Shown piece by piece: positions 8,278 to 16,337 of a DNA stretch of 64,000 nucleotides. The notes under the pieces are model-generated. The model was not told the origin of the DNA. It searched no databases and saw nothing but the letters and a program-made list of their open reading frames with translations. This DNA comes from Streptomyces sp. NBC_01465 (GTDB lineage Bacteria; Actinomycetota; Actinomycetes; Streptomycetales; Streptomycetaceae), in NCBI RefSeq assembly GCF_036227325.1, contig NZ_CP109467.1:3100001-3164000 (forward strand). Reading direction: 5' to 3'. Numbering within the stretch: position 1 is the first letter of the stretch; the number at the start of each line of letters is the position of its first letter. The position numbers and the translations under genes were made by a program.

Positions 8278-9027
8278 ATGACAGACGGCAAGTCGCCCAC
8301 CACTCCACGATCCACGCTGGTCGTCACCGCACACGCCGGGGACTTCGTGTGGCGGGCCGGCGGAGCCATCGCGCTGGCCGCCTCCCGTGGTGAGAAGGTC
8401 ACGATCGCGTGCCTGACGTTCGGCGAGCGCGGCGAGTCCGCGAAGGCGTGGCGCGAGGGCAAGCAGCTGGCGGAGATCAAGGCGATACGGAAGGACGAGG
8501 CCGAGCGCGCCGCCGCCGCCCTGGGCGCGGAGGTCCTCTTCTTCGACGCCGGAGACTATCCGCTGGTCGCCACCGCCGAGTTGACCGACCGGCTCGTCGA
8601 GATCTACCGCGACACCCAGCCCGACGTCGTACTGACGCACCCGACCGACGACCCGTACAACGGCGACCACCCGGCCGCGAACCGCATGGCCCTGGAGGCC
8701 CGCATCCTGGCCCAGGCCATCGGCTACCCGGGCGAGGGCGAGATCATCGGCGCCCCGCCCGTCTTCTACTTCGAGCCGCACCAGCCGGAGATGAGCGGCT
8801 TCAAGCCCGAGGTCCTCCTCGACATCACCGAGGTGTGGGACACCAAGCGCAAGGCCATGGAGTGCCTGGGCGCCCAGCAGCACCTGTGGGAGTACTACAC
8901 GGATCTCGCGGTCCGCAGGGGAGTCCAGCTCAAGCGCAACGCGGGACCCAATCTGGGCCTGGCCCACAAGACCATGGCCGAGGCCTTCATGCGCCCCTAC
9001 CCGGAGATCGCGAGGGAACTGGCATGA
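8278..9027 (+). CDS. galB: PIG-L family 4-oxalomesaconate hydratase (GalB-like)
   Basis: A 249-residue LmbE/PIG-L fold metalloprotein. Instead of the deacetylase motif AHPDDE it has TAHAGDFVWRAGG, and LTFGERGESAKAW and HPTDDPYNGDH follow. This pattern is that of Pseudomonas GalB, the zinc-dependent hydratase converting the enol of 4-oxalomesaconate to 4-carboxy-4-hydroxy-2-oxoadipate. Context supports it: the next two genes encode GalC- and GalD-like enzymes, and the downstream gene overlaps by 4 bp (ATGA). An AAGGAG site precedes the ATG. Alternative: an ordinary N-deacetylase, which the motif and neighbours argue against. Confidence 0.85.
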   Translation: MTDGKSPTTPRSTLVVTAHAGDFVWRAGGAIALAASRGEKVTIACLTFGERGESAKAWREGKQLAEIKAIRKDEAERAAAALGAEVLFFDAGDYPLVATAELTDRLVEIYRDTQPDVVLTHPTDDPYNGDHPAANRMALEARILAQAIGYPGEGEIIGAPPVFYFEPHQPEMSGFKPEVLLDITEVWDTKRKAMECLGAQQHLWEYYTDLAVRRGVQLKRNAGPNLGLAHKTMAEAFMRPYPEIARELA

Positions 9028-9737
9028 GCGGCGTCATCGTCACCAACCCCCCGAAGGCGTCCGCGAAGGACGTCGCGCAGCTGTCCGCGTACGGCACCGC
9101 CACGGTCTCCGAGGCGCTCGGCCGCACCGGCAGCTTCGGGCTCGGCCTTCGCCCGGTGCAGCAGGACGTACGGATCGCGGGCACGGCGGTGACCGTGCTG
9201 TGCTGGCCCGGCGACAACCTCATGATCCATGCGGCCGTCGAGCAGTGCGGCGAGGGCGACATCCTGGTCGTCACCACCACATCCCCTTGTACGGACGGCC
9301 TGTTCGGCGAGCTCTTCGCCACCGCGCTGGAGCACCGTGGGGTGCGCGGTGTGGTCATCGACGCCGGTATCCGCGACACTTCCGAGCTCCGCCAACTGGG
9401 CTTCCCCGGCTGGTCGGCGGCGGTCTCCCCGCAGGGGAGCGTCAAGGCGACCGCCGGTTCGGTGAACGTGCCGGTGGTGATCGGCGGGCAGATCATCCGC
9501 CCCGGCGACGCGATCGTCGCCGACGACGACGGGGTCGTGGTCGTCCCGCGCGAACACACCGCGGAGGCGGTCGTGGCCTGCGAGGCGCGCGAGGCGAAGG
9601 AGGCTGCGGCCCGATACGCCTTCCAGGAGGGCCAGTTGGGGCTCGACCGCTACGGGCTGCGCGAGACGCTCGTACGGCTCGGCGTGACCTACCAGACGTA
9701 CGAGGAGTACTCCGCCAACGGGCAGCACCATGCATGA
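9024..9737 (+). CDS. galC: 4-carboxy-4-hydroxy-2-oxoadipate aldolase/oxaloacetate decarboxylase (GalC/LigK-like, RraA fold)
   Basis: The 237-residue product belongs to the RraA-like class II pyruvate aldolases. The family core GVVIDAGIRDTSEL contains the Arg-Asp pair used for pyruvate enolate and metal binding, and the C-terminal VVADDDGVVVVPRE is typical. In the gallate and protocatechuate 4,5-cleavage routes this enzyme cleaves 4-carboxy-4-hydroxy-2-oxoadipate into pyruvate and oxaloacetate. It starts in the stop codon of galB and overlaps galD by 8 bp, so all three are translationally coupled. RraA-fold proteins are sometimes misannotated as RNase E regulators or demethylmenaquinone methyltransferases; the context decides here. 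Confidence 0.88.
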   Translation: MSGVIVTNPPKASAKDVAQLSAYGTATVSEALGRTGSFGLGLRPVQQDVRIAGTAVTVLCWPGDNLMIHAAVEQCGEGDILVVTTTSPCTDGLFGELFATALEHRGVRGVVIDAGIRDTSELRQLGFPGWSAAVSPQGSVKATAGSVNVPVVIGGQIIRPGDAIVADDDGVVVVPREHTAEAVVACEAREAKEAAARYAFQEGQLGLDRYGLRETLVRLGVTYQTYEEYSANGQHHA

Positions 9738-10800
9738 GGTCCGCTGCATGCTGATGCGCGGCGGCACCTCCAAGGGCGCCTACTTCCTGGCCGGCGACCT
9801 CCCCGCCGATCCCGCCGTACGCGACGACCTGCTGCTCCGCGTCATGGGCAGCCCCGACCCGCGCCAGATCGACGGGCTCGGCGGGGCACATCCCCTCACC
9901 AGCAAGGTGGCGGTGGTGTCAGCGTCGCCGCACGACGGGGCGGACGTCGACTATCTCTTCCTCCAAGTGGGCGTCGACAGACCGGAGGTGACGGACCGCC
10001 AGAACTGCGGGAACCTCCTCGCCGGGGTCGGCCCCTTCGCCGTGGAGCGCGGCCTGGTCTCCCCCGGCGGCGCGCAGACCTCGGTCCGTATCCGCATGCT
10101 CAACACCGGCGACCTCGCCACCGCGACCTTCCCGACGCCGGGAGGGCGTGTCGCGTACGAGGGCTCCGCCACGATCTCCGGGGTGCCGGGGAGCGCGGCG
10201 GCGGTGGTGATCGAGTTCCCGCAGGGTGCGGGCCCGCTGCTGCCGACGGGCAGGGCCCGTGACGTGATCGCCAGTACGCCGGTGACGTGCGTGGACAACG
10301 GGATGCCGACCGTACTGATCGCCGCGTCCGACCTGAAGGTCACCGGCTACGAGGACCCCGCAGCCCTGGAACAGAACCAGGACCTCGCGGCCCGCCTCTA
10401 CGAACTCCGCCTGGCAGCAGGCAAGTTGATGGGCCTGGGTGACGTCGGTACGACAACCGTGCCCAAGCTCACTCTGCTCGCCCCGCCGAGAGACGGCGGT
10501 GCGGTCACCACCCGCACCTTCATCCCGGTGCGCTGCCACACCTCCATCGGCGTCCTGGGCGCGGCGAGCGTCGCCGCCGGACTGCGCATCCCCGGCTCGG
10601 TCGCCGAGGGCATCGCACAGCTGTCCTCATCGGGCTCACAGGGCGGCCTGATACGTATCGAGCACCCCACCGGACACCTGGACATCGAGACCGAGATCGC
10701 GCCAGGACCCCCGCCGGCGGCGCGCCGCACCGCCGTGGTCCGTACCGCACGAAAGATCTTCGACGGCACGGTCTTCGCACGCCCTGCCGCCCAACCCTGA
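9730..10800 (+). CDS. galD: 4-oxalomesaconate tautomerase (GalD-like, PrpF family)
   Basis: A 356-residue protein of the PrpF/AcnD-accessory fold (two diaminopimelate-epimerase-like halves). LMRGGTSKGAYF, DPRQIDGLGGAHPLTSKVA and QNCGNLLAG are the hallmarks; the Cys of NCGN is the usual active-site position. In Pseudomonas, GalD converts the keto form of 4-oxalomesaconate to its enol (4-carboxy-2-hydroxymuconate), the GalB substrate. Translational overlap with galC and the neighbouring dioxygenase make this role much more likely than the methylcitrate-pathway isomerase role of PrpF itself. Confidence 0.88.
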   Translation: MHEVRCMLMRGGTSKGAYFLAGDLPADPAVRDDLLLRVMGSPDPRQIDGLGGAHPLTSKVAVVSASPHDGADVDYLFLQVGVDRPEVTDRQNCGNLLAGVGPFAVERGLVSPGGAQTSVRIRMLNTGDLATATFPTPGGRVAYEGSATISGVPGSAAAVVIEFPQGAGPLLPTGRARDVIASTPVTCVDNGMPTVLIAASDLKVTGYEDPAALEQNQDLAARLYELRLAAGKLMGLGDVGTTTVPKLTLLAPPRDGGAVTTRTFIPVRCHTSIGVLGAASVAAGLRIPGSVAEGIAQLSSSGSQGGLIRIEHPTGHLDIETEIAPGPPPAARRTAVVRTARKIFDGTVFARPAAQP

Positions 10801-10811
10801 AGGAGCCGCAC

Positions 10812-11765
10812 ATGCCCCCGCCGCTCGGCGACATAGCCCACCTCGGCCACGCCGAACTGCTCACCCCCGACCTCGAAGCCAGCGTCCAGTTCTTCATCGA
10901 GTACCTGGGCCTGACCGAGAACGGCCACACCGGGGACTCGATCCACCTCCGGACCTGGGACGACTACGAGCACCACAGCATCACCCTCACCCCCCACACC
11001 ACCTCGGGCATCCGCCGCACGGCCCTGCGCACCTCCAGCGAGGAGGCGCTGCACCGCCGGGTCAAGGAGATCGAGGCGAGCGGCCGCCCCGGCCGCTGGA
11101 CCGAGGGCGAACCGGGCATCGGCAAGCTGTACGTCACGACCGACCCGGACGGGCACGAGATCGCCCTGTACTGGGAGAGCGAGTGGTACCAGGCCCCGCC
11201 CGAGCTCAGGCCGGGCCTGAAGAACCAGCCGCAGGCCAAGCCGGGCCACGGGGTCGCGGTCCGCCGCCTCGACCACGTCAACTTCCTTGCCCGCTCGGTC
11301 GAACCCAACGGCGACTTCATACGCGACCAACTCGGCGCCCGCCCCACCGAGCAGATCCGCCTCGACGACGGCCGCATCGCCGCCCAGTGGCTGACCTTCA
11401 GCAACAAGTCGTACGACGTCGTCTACACCGAGGACTGGTCGGGCACGCAGGGCCGCCTGCACCACATCGCCTTCGCGACCGACACCCGCGAGGACATCCT
11501 GCGCGCGGCCGATCTCGCCCTGGACACAGGGGTGTTCATCGAGACGGGCCCGCACAAGCACGCGATCCAGCAGACGTTCTTCCTCTACGTCTACGAGCCC
11601 GGCGGCAACCGCGTCGAGCTCTGCAACCCGCTCACCCGCCTCGTCCTGGCCCCCGACTGGCCGCTGGTCACATGGACCGAGAACGAGCGGAAGAAAGGCC
11701 AGGCCTGGGGCCTGAAGACGATCGAGTCGTTCCACACGCACGGCACGCCTCCGCTCGAAGACTGA
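10812..11765 (+). CDS. VOC-fold type I extradiol ring-cleavage dioxygenase (candidate gallate dioxygenase)
   Basis: A 317-residue two-domain vicinal oxygen chelate enzyme of the catechol 2,3-dioxygenase/BphC type. The C-terminal domain carries the Fe(II) triad in RLDHVNF (His about 155), LHHIAFA (His about 218) and GGNRVELCN (Glu about 270), with a conserved Tyr in FFLYVYEP. It is the last gene of the GntR-galB-galC-galD operon (11-nt gap, AAGGAG site) and the only ring-cleaving enzyme present. Because its neighbours process 4-oxalomesaconate and a tannase lies nearby, gallate is the predicted substrate. Known gallate dioxygenases (GalA, DesB) are type II LigB-like, so this would be a non-homologous replacement. 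The enzyme family is firm, the substrate is inferred. Confidence 0.85.
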   Translation: MPPPLGDIAHLGHAELLTPDLEASVQFFIEYLGLTENGHTGDSIHLRTWDDYEHHSITLTPHTTSGIRRTALRTSSEEALHRRVKEIEASGRPGRWTEGEPGIGKLYVTTDPDGHEIALYWESEWYQAPPELRPGLKNQPQAKPGHGVAVRRLDHVNFLARSVEPNGDFIRDQLGARPTEQIRLDDGRIAAQWLTFSNKSYDVVYTEDWSGTQGRLHHIAFATDTREDILRAADLALDTGVFIETGPHKHAIQQTFFLYVYEPGGNRVELCNPLTRLVLAPDWPLVTWTENERKKGQAWGLKTIESFHTHGTPPLED

Positions 11766-11813
11766 CGGCGGGCGGGGGGGTCCTCCACGCCAGGGGGACA
11801 ACTCGTTTCTGAG

Positions 11814-11858
11814 ATTGTTAACAAAACCGTTGACGATTACTCGACCGCTCCCTACCGT
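11814..11858 (+). promoter_or_regulatory. Promoter with GntR-like operator for the MFS-tannase genes
   Basis: A perfect palindrome TTGTTAACAA (11815-11824) sits immediately upstream of a consensus promoter: TTGACG at 11830-11835, 17-bp spacer, TACCGT at 11853-11858. The palindrome resembles ATTGTTGACAAT upstream of the GntR gene, implying one regulon for catabolism, uptake and tannin hydrolysis. Confidence 0.6.
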
Positions 11859-11921
11859 CAAGCGGACCCCCCTCCCCCGATCCCGCCAAGGGACCCGTCC
11901 CCCGGACGAGAGGACACAACG

Positions 11922-13268
11922 ATGTCTCCCTCCCCCGCCCCGCGCACACCGCTCACGCGCGGCGCCAGAATGGCCGCGCTGGTCGTCGGCCTGTGCTGGA
12001 TGGTCGTCCTCTTCGACGGCCTCGACATGTTCGTGTACGGCTCCGTGCTCCCCAACATGCTGGCCGAGAAGGCGCTCGGCCTCACCCCGGCGAAGGCCGG
12101 TGACCTGGGCAGTTACGCCACCTTCGGGATGCTGATAGGCGCCCTGTCCGCGGGCACCGTCACCGACTGGATCGGCCGCAAGAAGGTCATCCTGGCCAGC
12201 ACCGCGGTCTTCTCGCTCGCCTCCGCCCTGTGCGCGGTGGCAGGCAGCCTCGGCGTCTTCAGCTGGGCCCGCTTCATCGCCGGCCTCGGCCTCGGCGGCC
12301 TCCTCCCCACCACGATCACGATGGTCTCGGAGTACGCCCCGCGCGGCCGGACCGCGCTGATCGTCGGCACGCTGATGACCGCGCACCAGGCGGGAGGCAT
12401 CGTGTCGGGCTTCGTAGGGATCTGGACGACACAGGCGGGCGGCTGGCGGATCGCGTACTGGATCTGCGTGGCACCGCTCTTCATCGGCGTACCGCTGATC
12501 GCCAAGTTCCTGCCGGAGTCGATGAGCTTCCTGCTGGCGAAGGGCCGCACGGAGGAGGCGCGGGCGCTGGCGGCGCGGTACGAGGTCGAGCTCCCGGCCC
12601 CCAAGGCGAACGCCCTTGGTTCCGGCGGGCGTTGGGACGCGGTGATCGCGCTCTTCCGAGGCGGCCTGTGGCGTACGACGGGCCTGTTCTGGCTGACGTC
12701 GTTCTTCGGTCTGCTGCTGGTGTACGGAGTCAGCCAGTGGCTGCCGACGATGATGCGCGGCGCGGGCTACGACCTCGGCTCCTCGCTCTCCTTCGTGGTC
12801 GTCATCAACCTCGGAGGCATCGTCGGGATGCTGGTCGCGGGCCGCTTCTCGGACCGTTTCGGCGCGCCGAAGGTCGCCACGGTCTGGTTCGCACTGACGG
12901 CGGCGGGCATCGCACTGCTCGCGGTGCGGATGCCGCTGGCGCTGACGTACGTGGACGTCTTCCTGACGGGCCTGTTCCTCTTCAGCGCGCAGGCGATGGT
13001 CTACGCGGCGGTCGCGGCCCGCTCCACGGACGGCAACCGGGCGACGGCGGTGGGCTGGGTCTCGGGCATCGGCCGCTTCGGGGCGGTGTTCGGACCGTGG
13101 TTGGGCGGCCAGTTGGTCGCGGGCGGCAGCAACGGGTGGGGCTTCGCGTCGTTCGCGATCGCGGGTGTGCTCGCGACGGTGTTCGTGGCGCTGACCACCT
13201 TGATCAAGCAACAGGAGCCGGCTCTGAGCCCGGCCCTCGCACAGCCCGTGTCCACGACATCGGGCTGA
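11922..13268 (+). CDS. MFS transporter, aromatic acid:H+ symporter (AAHS) family
   Basis: A 448-residue inner-membrane carrier with about 12 transmembrane segments. The first helix has the AAHS pattern FDGLDMFVYGSVLPNML (acidic pair and Asp in the membrane), and loop 2-3 has GTVTDWIGRKK. This family (PcaK, GalT, BenK) imports hydroxybenzoates with protons; gallate is the likely cargo here given the operon upstream and the tannase gene 40 bp downstream. It has its own promoter with a GntR-type palindrome. The start ATG is preceded by GAGAGGA. It is probably co-transcribed with the tannase gene. Confidence 0.9.
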   Translation: MSPSPAPRTPLTRGARMAALVVGLCWMVVLFDGLDMFVYGSVLPNMLAEKALGLTPAKAGDLGSYATFGMLIGALSAGTVTDWIGRKKVILASTAVFSLASALCAVAGSLGVFSWARFIAGLGLGGLLPTTITMVSEYAPRGRTALIVGTLMTAHQAGGIVSGFVGIWTTQAGGWRIAYWICVAPLFIGVPLIAKFLPESMSFLLAKGRTEEARALAARYEVELPAPKANALGSGGRWDAVIALFRGGLWRTTGLFWLTSFFGLLLVYGVSQWLPTMMRGAGYDLGSSLSFVVVINLGGIVGMLVAGRFSDRFGAPKVATVWFALTAAGIALLAVRMPLALTYVDVFLTGLFLFSAQAMVYAAVAARSTDGNRATAVGWVSGIGRFGAVFGPWLGGQLVAGGSNGWGFASFAIAGVLATVFVALTTLIKQQEPALSPALAQPVSTTSG

Positions 13269-13308
13269 CCAAGACCTCCAACTCCCCCTCACAGCAAGGA
13301 ATTCAGCA

Positions 13309-14865
13309 ATGAAGCGCAGGACCGTAGTCATGGGTATCGGAGCGACCGCCGGGGTGGCGGCGATTGGCACGGGCGTCGGCTGGCAGGCGTCGGCAGAGGG
13401 CGCATCGGGGACCCTGGTCTTCGACAGGACGGCGTACAAGACGGTGACGGAGACGATCACGACGGACGCGGGCGACAAGGAGGTGGAGTACCACTTCTAC
13501 GGCCCGATCACGTACGTCACGAACCCGTCGGACGACACGCACCAGTCCCTGGTGGTCAGCGTCCCGGTGAAGATCGACGGCAAGACGGTGGATGCGACGG
13601 ACGCCCCGATCGTCTTCGCCAACGGGATCGGCGGCTACTTCCCGTCGTCGGTGGCGACCGCAACGGGCGTGGGCCAGTCGACGATGGAGATGGGCGGTGG
13701 CGGCGCACCCGGCGGCGGTACGGGTCCGGGCGGAGGTGGAGGCGGAGGCGGAGGCGCGAAGCAGATCAGCATGCCGAAGCTGGGCCTGGCGGCGGGTTAC
13801 GTAGTAGTGGAACCGGGAGCGCGGGGCCGCAGCCTCACGGATTCCTCCGGTGTGTACTACGGCACGGCACCGGCGGCGATAGTCGACCTGAAGGCGGCGG
13901 TCCGCTACGTCCGCGCCAACAAGGGCCGCATCCCCGGCAACACGGACCGGATCGTCTCCACGGGTGTGAGCGCGGGCGGCGCCCTGTCGTCCCTGCTGGG
14001 CGCGTCCGGCGACAGCAAGATCTACGAGTCGTACCTCAAGGAGGCGGGCGCGGCCCACGCCGGCGACGCGATCTTCGCGGTGGGTGCCTGGTGCCCGATC
14101 ACGGACCTCGAACACGCCGACGCGGCCTACGAGTTCTGCTGGGGCGACAGCAAGACGCAGCCGACGGGCGCGGTGGTCGACCAGACGGTGGCGAAGGCGC
14201 TGCAGTCGCAGTTCGCGGAGCACCAGGCGTCGCTGAAGCTGCCGGGCCTGCACCACTTCGGCAGGCTGACGGCTCGCAACTACGACGAGTACCTGGTCAA
14301 GACGTACATGCAGCCGGCGGCCACGAAGTACCTGGCGGCCCTGTCGGACGCCGACCGCACCACGTACCTGGCGGCGAACACCTTCATCACGTGGTCCGGG
14401 TCCAAGGCAACGTTCACCTGGTCCGACTACGTCACGCACGTGGGCGCCCGCAAGAAGACGACCCCGGCGTTCGACGCCTTCGACCTGTCGGCGGGCGAGA
14501 ACAACGAGTACGGCCTGGGCACCACCTCTGCCCGGCACTTCACGCAGTACGCCCTGGACAACGACACCACGGGCCTGACCAGCAAGCGCCTCGCATCGGA
14601 CATCCCCGAGAAGCTCCGTCTGATGAATCCGATGCACCACCTGGCCCAGAAGAACCCGGGCCGCTCGAAGCACTGGTGGATCCGGGTCGGCACGAACGAC
14701 ACGGACAGCTCCCCGGTGATCGTCGCGAACCTCGCGGCGGCGGCCGCCGACCTGGGCGACGACGTCAGCTCCCTCATGTACTGGGACGGCGCCCACGGCG
14801 CGAACGACGACGCGGCGGACTTCATCACGTGGATCGCCAAGGTGACGGGCCACAAGAGGAAGTAG
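13309..14865 (+). CDS. Exported tannase (bacterial tannin acyl hydrolase, alpha/beta hydrolase)
   Basis: The 518-residue product matches Lactobacillus-type tannases: nucleophile motif GVSAGG (Ser221), IFAVGAWCPITDLEHADAAYE, AFDAFDLSAGENN, HWWIRVGTNDTDSS (acid Asp) and WDGAHGANDD (His). A twin-basic N-terminus (MKRRTVVMG) and hydrophobic stretch to about residue 25 indicate export, Sec or Tat. Residues about 125-150 are an unusual Gly-rich insert. It would release gallate from gallotannins or galloyl esters outside the cell, feeding the MFS importer encoded just upstream and the gallate ring-cleavage operon. Tannase versus a feruloyl-esterase-like specificity cannot be settled from sequence, but the neighbours favour gallate esters. 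Confidence 0.88.
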   Translation: MKRRTVVMGIGATAGVAAIGTGVGWQASAEGASGTLVFDRTAYKTVTETITTDAGDKEVEYHFYGPITYVTNPSDDTHQSLVVSVPVKIDGKTVDATDAPIVFANGIGGYFPSSVATATGVGQSTMEMGGGGAPGGGTGPGGGGGGGGGAKQISMPKLGLAAGYVVVEPGARGRSLTDSSGVYYGTAPAAIVDLKAAVRYVRANKGRIPGNTDRIVSTGVSAGGALSSLLGASGDSKIYESYLKEAGAAHAGDAIFAVGAWCPITDLEHADAAYEFCWGDSKTQPTGAVVDQTVAKALQSQFAEHQASLKLPGLHHFGRLTARNYDEYLVKTYMQPAATKYLAALSDADRTTYLAANTFITWSGSKATFTWSDYVTHVGARKKTTPAFDAFDLSAGENNEYGLGTTSARHFTQYALDNDTTGLTSKRLASDIPEKLRLMNPMHHLAQKNPGRSKHWWIRVGTNDTDSSPVIVANLAAAAADLGDDVSSLMYWDGAHGANDDAADFITWIAKVTGHKRK

Positions 14866-14877
14866 CGCCGCACCCCC

Positions 14878-14915
14878 GCGATGCCGAGCCTCGTACAGCA
14901 CGGGCTCGGCATCGC
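14878..14915 (+). terminator. Terminator after the tannase gene
   Basis: Perfect 13-bp inverted repeat (14878-14890 with 14903-14915), 12-nt loop, 13 nt after the tannase stop codon. It closes the catabolic island and also faces the convergent LuxR-type gene. Confidence 0.75.
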
Positions 14916-15031
14916 CGCGTTGTACGCCCGGAGCGGCGCGAGCCCCGGGTTCACTCGATATCCAGCGCTCCACAGCAGCCGAGTAGGTGCGAAGCCATGA
15001 TCAGCATTTCTCGGCTCGGCGCAGGACGATG

Positions 15032-15670
15032 TCAACGTCGCCCGACGCTGTCCGCGTCCGCCGCAGGAGCGGGCGGCACCTGCCAGGCCGCCGCCTGCAC
15101 GCGGTTGGCGACGCCGAGCTGGGCGTAGAGAGCAGCGGCCCGCGCCTTCACCGTGGAGACGCTGACGTTCAGTTCGCCGGCGATCTCGCGGTTGTTCAGG
15201 CCCCGGCGAATGCCCTCGTGTACGGCTTCGAGACGCTGCGCGAGTGCTGTCTCCGCGCTCTTCGCCTCCTTCCCTGTGTGCTCGAAGCCGTCGCGCATAC
15301 CGGTGGCGGCAGCCTCCGCGGTCTCGCTCGGCGGGATCACGCAGTAGCCGAGGGCCACCAGGCGTACGGCGTCCGCGAGACACCCGTCCACCAACTCCCT
15401 CGGTACGACGCTGAGACGGGAAGCCGGCGACGGCACCTGCGCCTGGCTGCTGTGCTCGCCCCAGGACGTCACCAGGACCGTCGGCACCGATGCCGGTGGC
15501 CGGTGCGCCAGCGGGGCCTGCCCCGTCCCGCTCAGCACCAGCACATCCACGCCCGTACTCGTCGCCCGCTCCGCGCTCTCCGCCGCGAACACCGTAAATC
15601 CCCTGCGCCGCAACAGCCTGTACAGCTGGCGGCGTTCAGATTGATCAGGGCAAGCCAGACCCACACGCAT
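15032..15670 (-). CDS. LuxR family response-regulator-like transcription factor
   Basis: A 212-residue regulator. The C-terminal HTH (about residues 145-205) reads GLNNREIAGELNVSVSTVKARAAALYAQLG, a GerE/LuxR domain. The N-terminus resembles a receiver (MRVGLACPDQSERRQLYRLLRRRG) but the stretch where the phosphoacceptor Asp should sit reads VDVLVLSG, so it is an atypical receiver, probably not phosphorylated in the standard way. The ATG at 15670 has a GAGGGG site; a longer frame upstream lacks one. It diverges from the small secreted protein gene at 15887 across a 216-bp promoter region and may control it and the ABC genes beyond. Confidence 0.82.
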   Translation of the reverse strand: MRVGLACPDQSERRQLYRLLRRRGFTVFAAESAERATSTGVDVLVLSGTGQAPLAHRPPASVPTVLVTSWGEHSSQAQVPSPASRLSVVPRELVDGCLADAVRLVALGYCVIPPSETAEAAATGMRDGFEHTGKEAKSAETALAQRLEAVHEGIRRGLNNREIAGELNVSVSTVKARAAALYAQLGVANRVQAAAWQVPPAPAADADSVGRR

Positions 15671-15886
15671 GAAGGAATCCCCTCGTGAACCGCTGTGGAC
15701 TGGTCGGGTCCGGCGGTCTTCCTTGCGATCACGCAGATTGAACCATGGCTCGATCACGCTGTCTCCACCTTGCCGGGAGGCCGACTTGTGGCCACCTGGC
15801 CATTGCGGGGCCGAAGCGAGGCGGCCGAAAGTCTGCAGACGAACGTCACCCGATGTTCACCATCCGGTTCTTCAGGAGGGGATTTC
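15671..15886. promoter_or_regulatory. Divergent promoter region, LuxR gene / secreted protein gene
   Basis: These 216 bp separate two outward-facing genes and show no gene of their own. Both ends carry related ribosome sites (GAGGGGATT on each strand), giving a loose mirror symmetry. I could not assign -10/-35 boxes with confidence. Confidence 0.35.
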
Positions 15887-16309
15887 ATGAAGCAGGCCAT
15901 ACGCAGACGCATCGCCGTCGGTGCGCTCACGACGGCGGTCGTCCTCGGCGGTGCGAGCGCCGCGCTCGCCCGTAACGGCAACGGCTCGATCTGGGTCGGC
16001 AACACCTACGCGCACATCAGCGGCAGCGTGTACTGGAACCCGAAGGGCACCGACCACGGCGGCATGGAGGTGTACGGCAACCTCTACGACGACGAGGCCG
16101 ACGGCAACTCCGCCAAGCTCGAGGGCAAGGTGTCGGGCTACGGCTACACCACCCTGTGGCGCGCCAGCGGTGGCAACGGCACCCACGTGTACGGCGACAA
16201 GGTCGTCTACGACCCCGCCGCGCTGTATGTCAACGACGGCTACGTCCAGACCTGCCGCTACAACAGCTGGGGCGTCGACAAGTGCACCAGTGAGTACATG
16301 AGTCGCTGA
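15887..16309 (+). CDS. Small secreted protein of unknown function
   Basis: A 140-residue protein with a clear Sec signal peptide: KQAIRRRI basic start, hydrophobic core and a probable cleavage after ALA (about residue 28). The mature part is rich in Gly, Asn, Tyr and Trp with a beta-type alternation, and has only two cysteines close to the C-terminus (QTCRYNSW and VDKCTS), suggesting one disulfide. An AGGAGG site sits 7 nt before the ATG. It diverges from the LuxR-type regulator and is followed by a strong terminator and an ABC transporter operon. I do not recognise a family; a structural or signalling role outside the cell is only a guess. Confidence 0.8.
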   Translation: MKQAIRRRIAVGALTTAVVLGGASAALARNGNGSIWVGNTYAHISGSVYWNPKGTDHGGMEVYGNLYDDEADGNSAKLEGKVSGYGYTTLWRASGGNGTHVYGDKVVYDPAALYVNDGYVQTCRYNSWGVDKCTSEYMSR

Positions 16310-16337
16310 CCCCGGCGGCAACGACACAACCGGTGAA

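Noticed and set aside
10398..13478. 1026-codon antisense frame over galD, dioxygenase and MFS genes
   Set aside because: Low-complexity Arg/Ala/Gly-rich translation with no motif, opposite several well-supported plus-strand genes; a GC artefact.
15887..16309. Small secreted protein considered as a lanthipeptide or bacteriocin precursor for the adjacent ABC transporter
   Set aside because: It has a standard Sec signal peptide and a folded-looking 110-residue mature part with only two Cys; no leader motif such as GG or LanB/LanC-type enzyme nearby.
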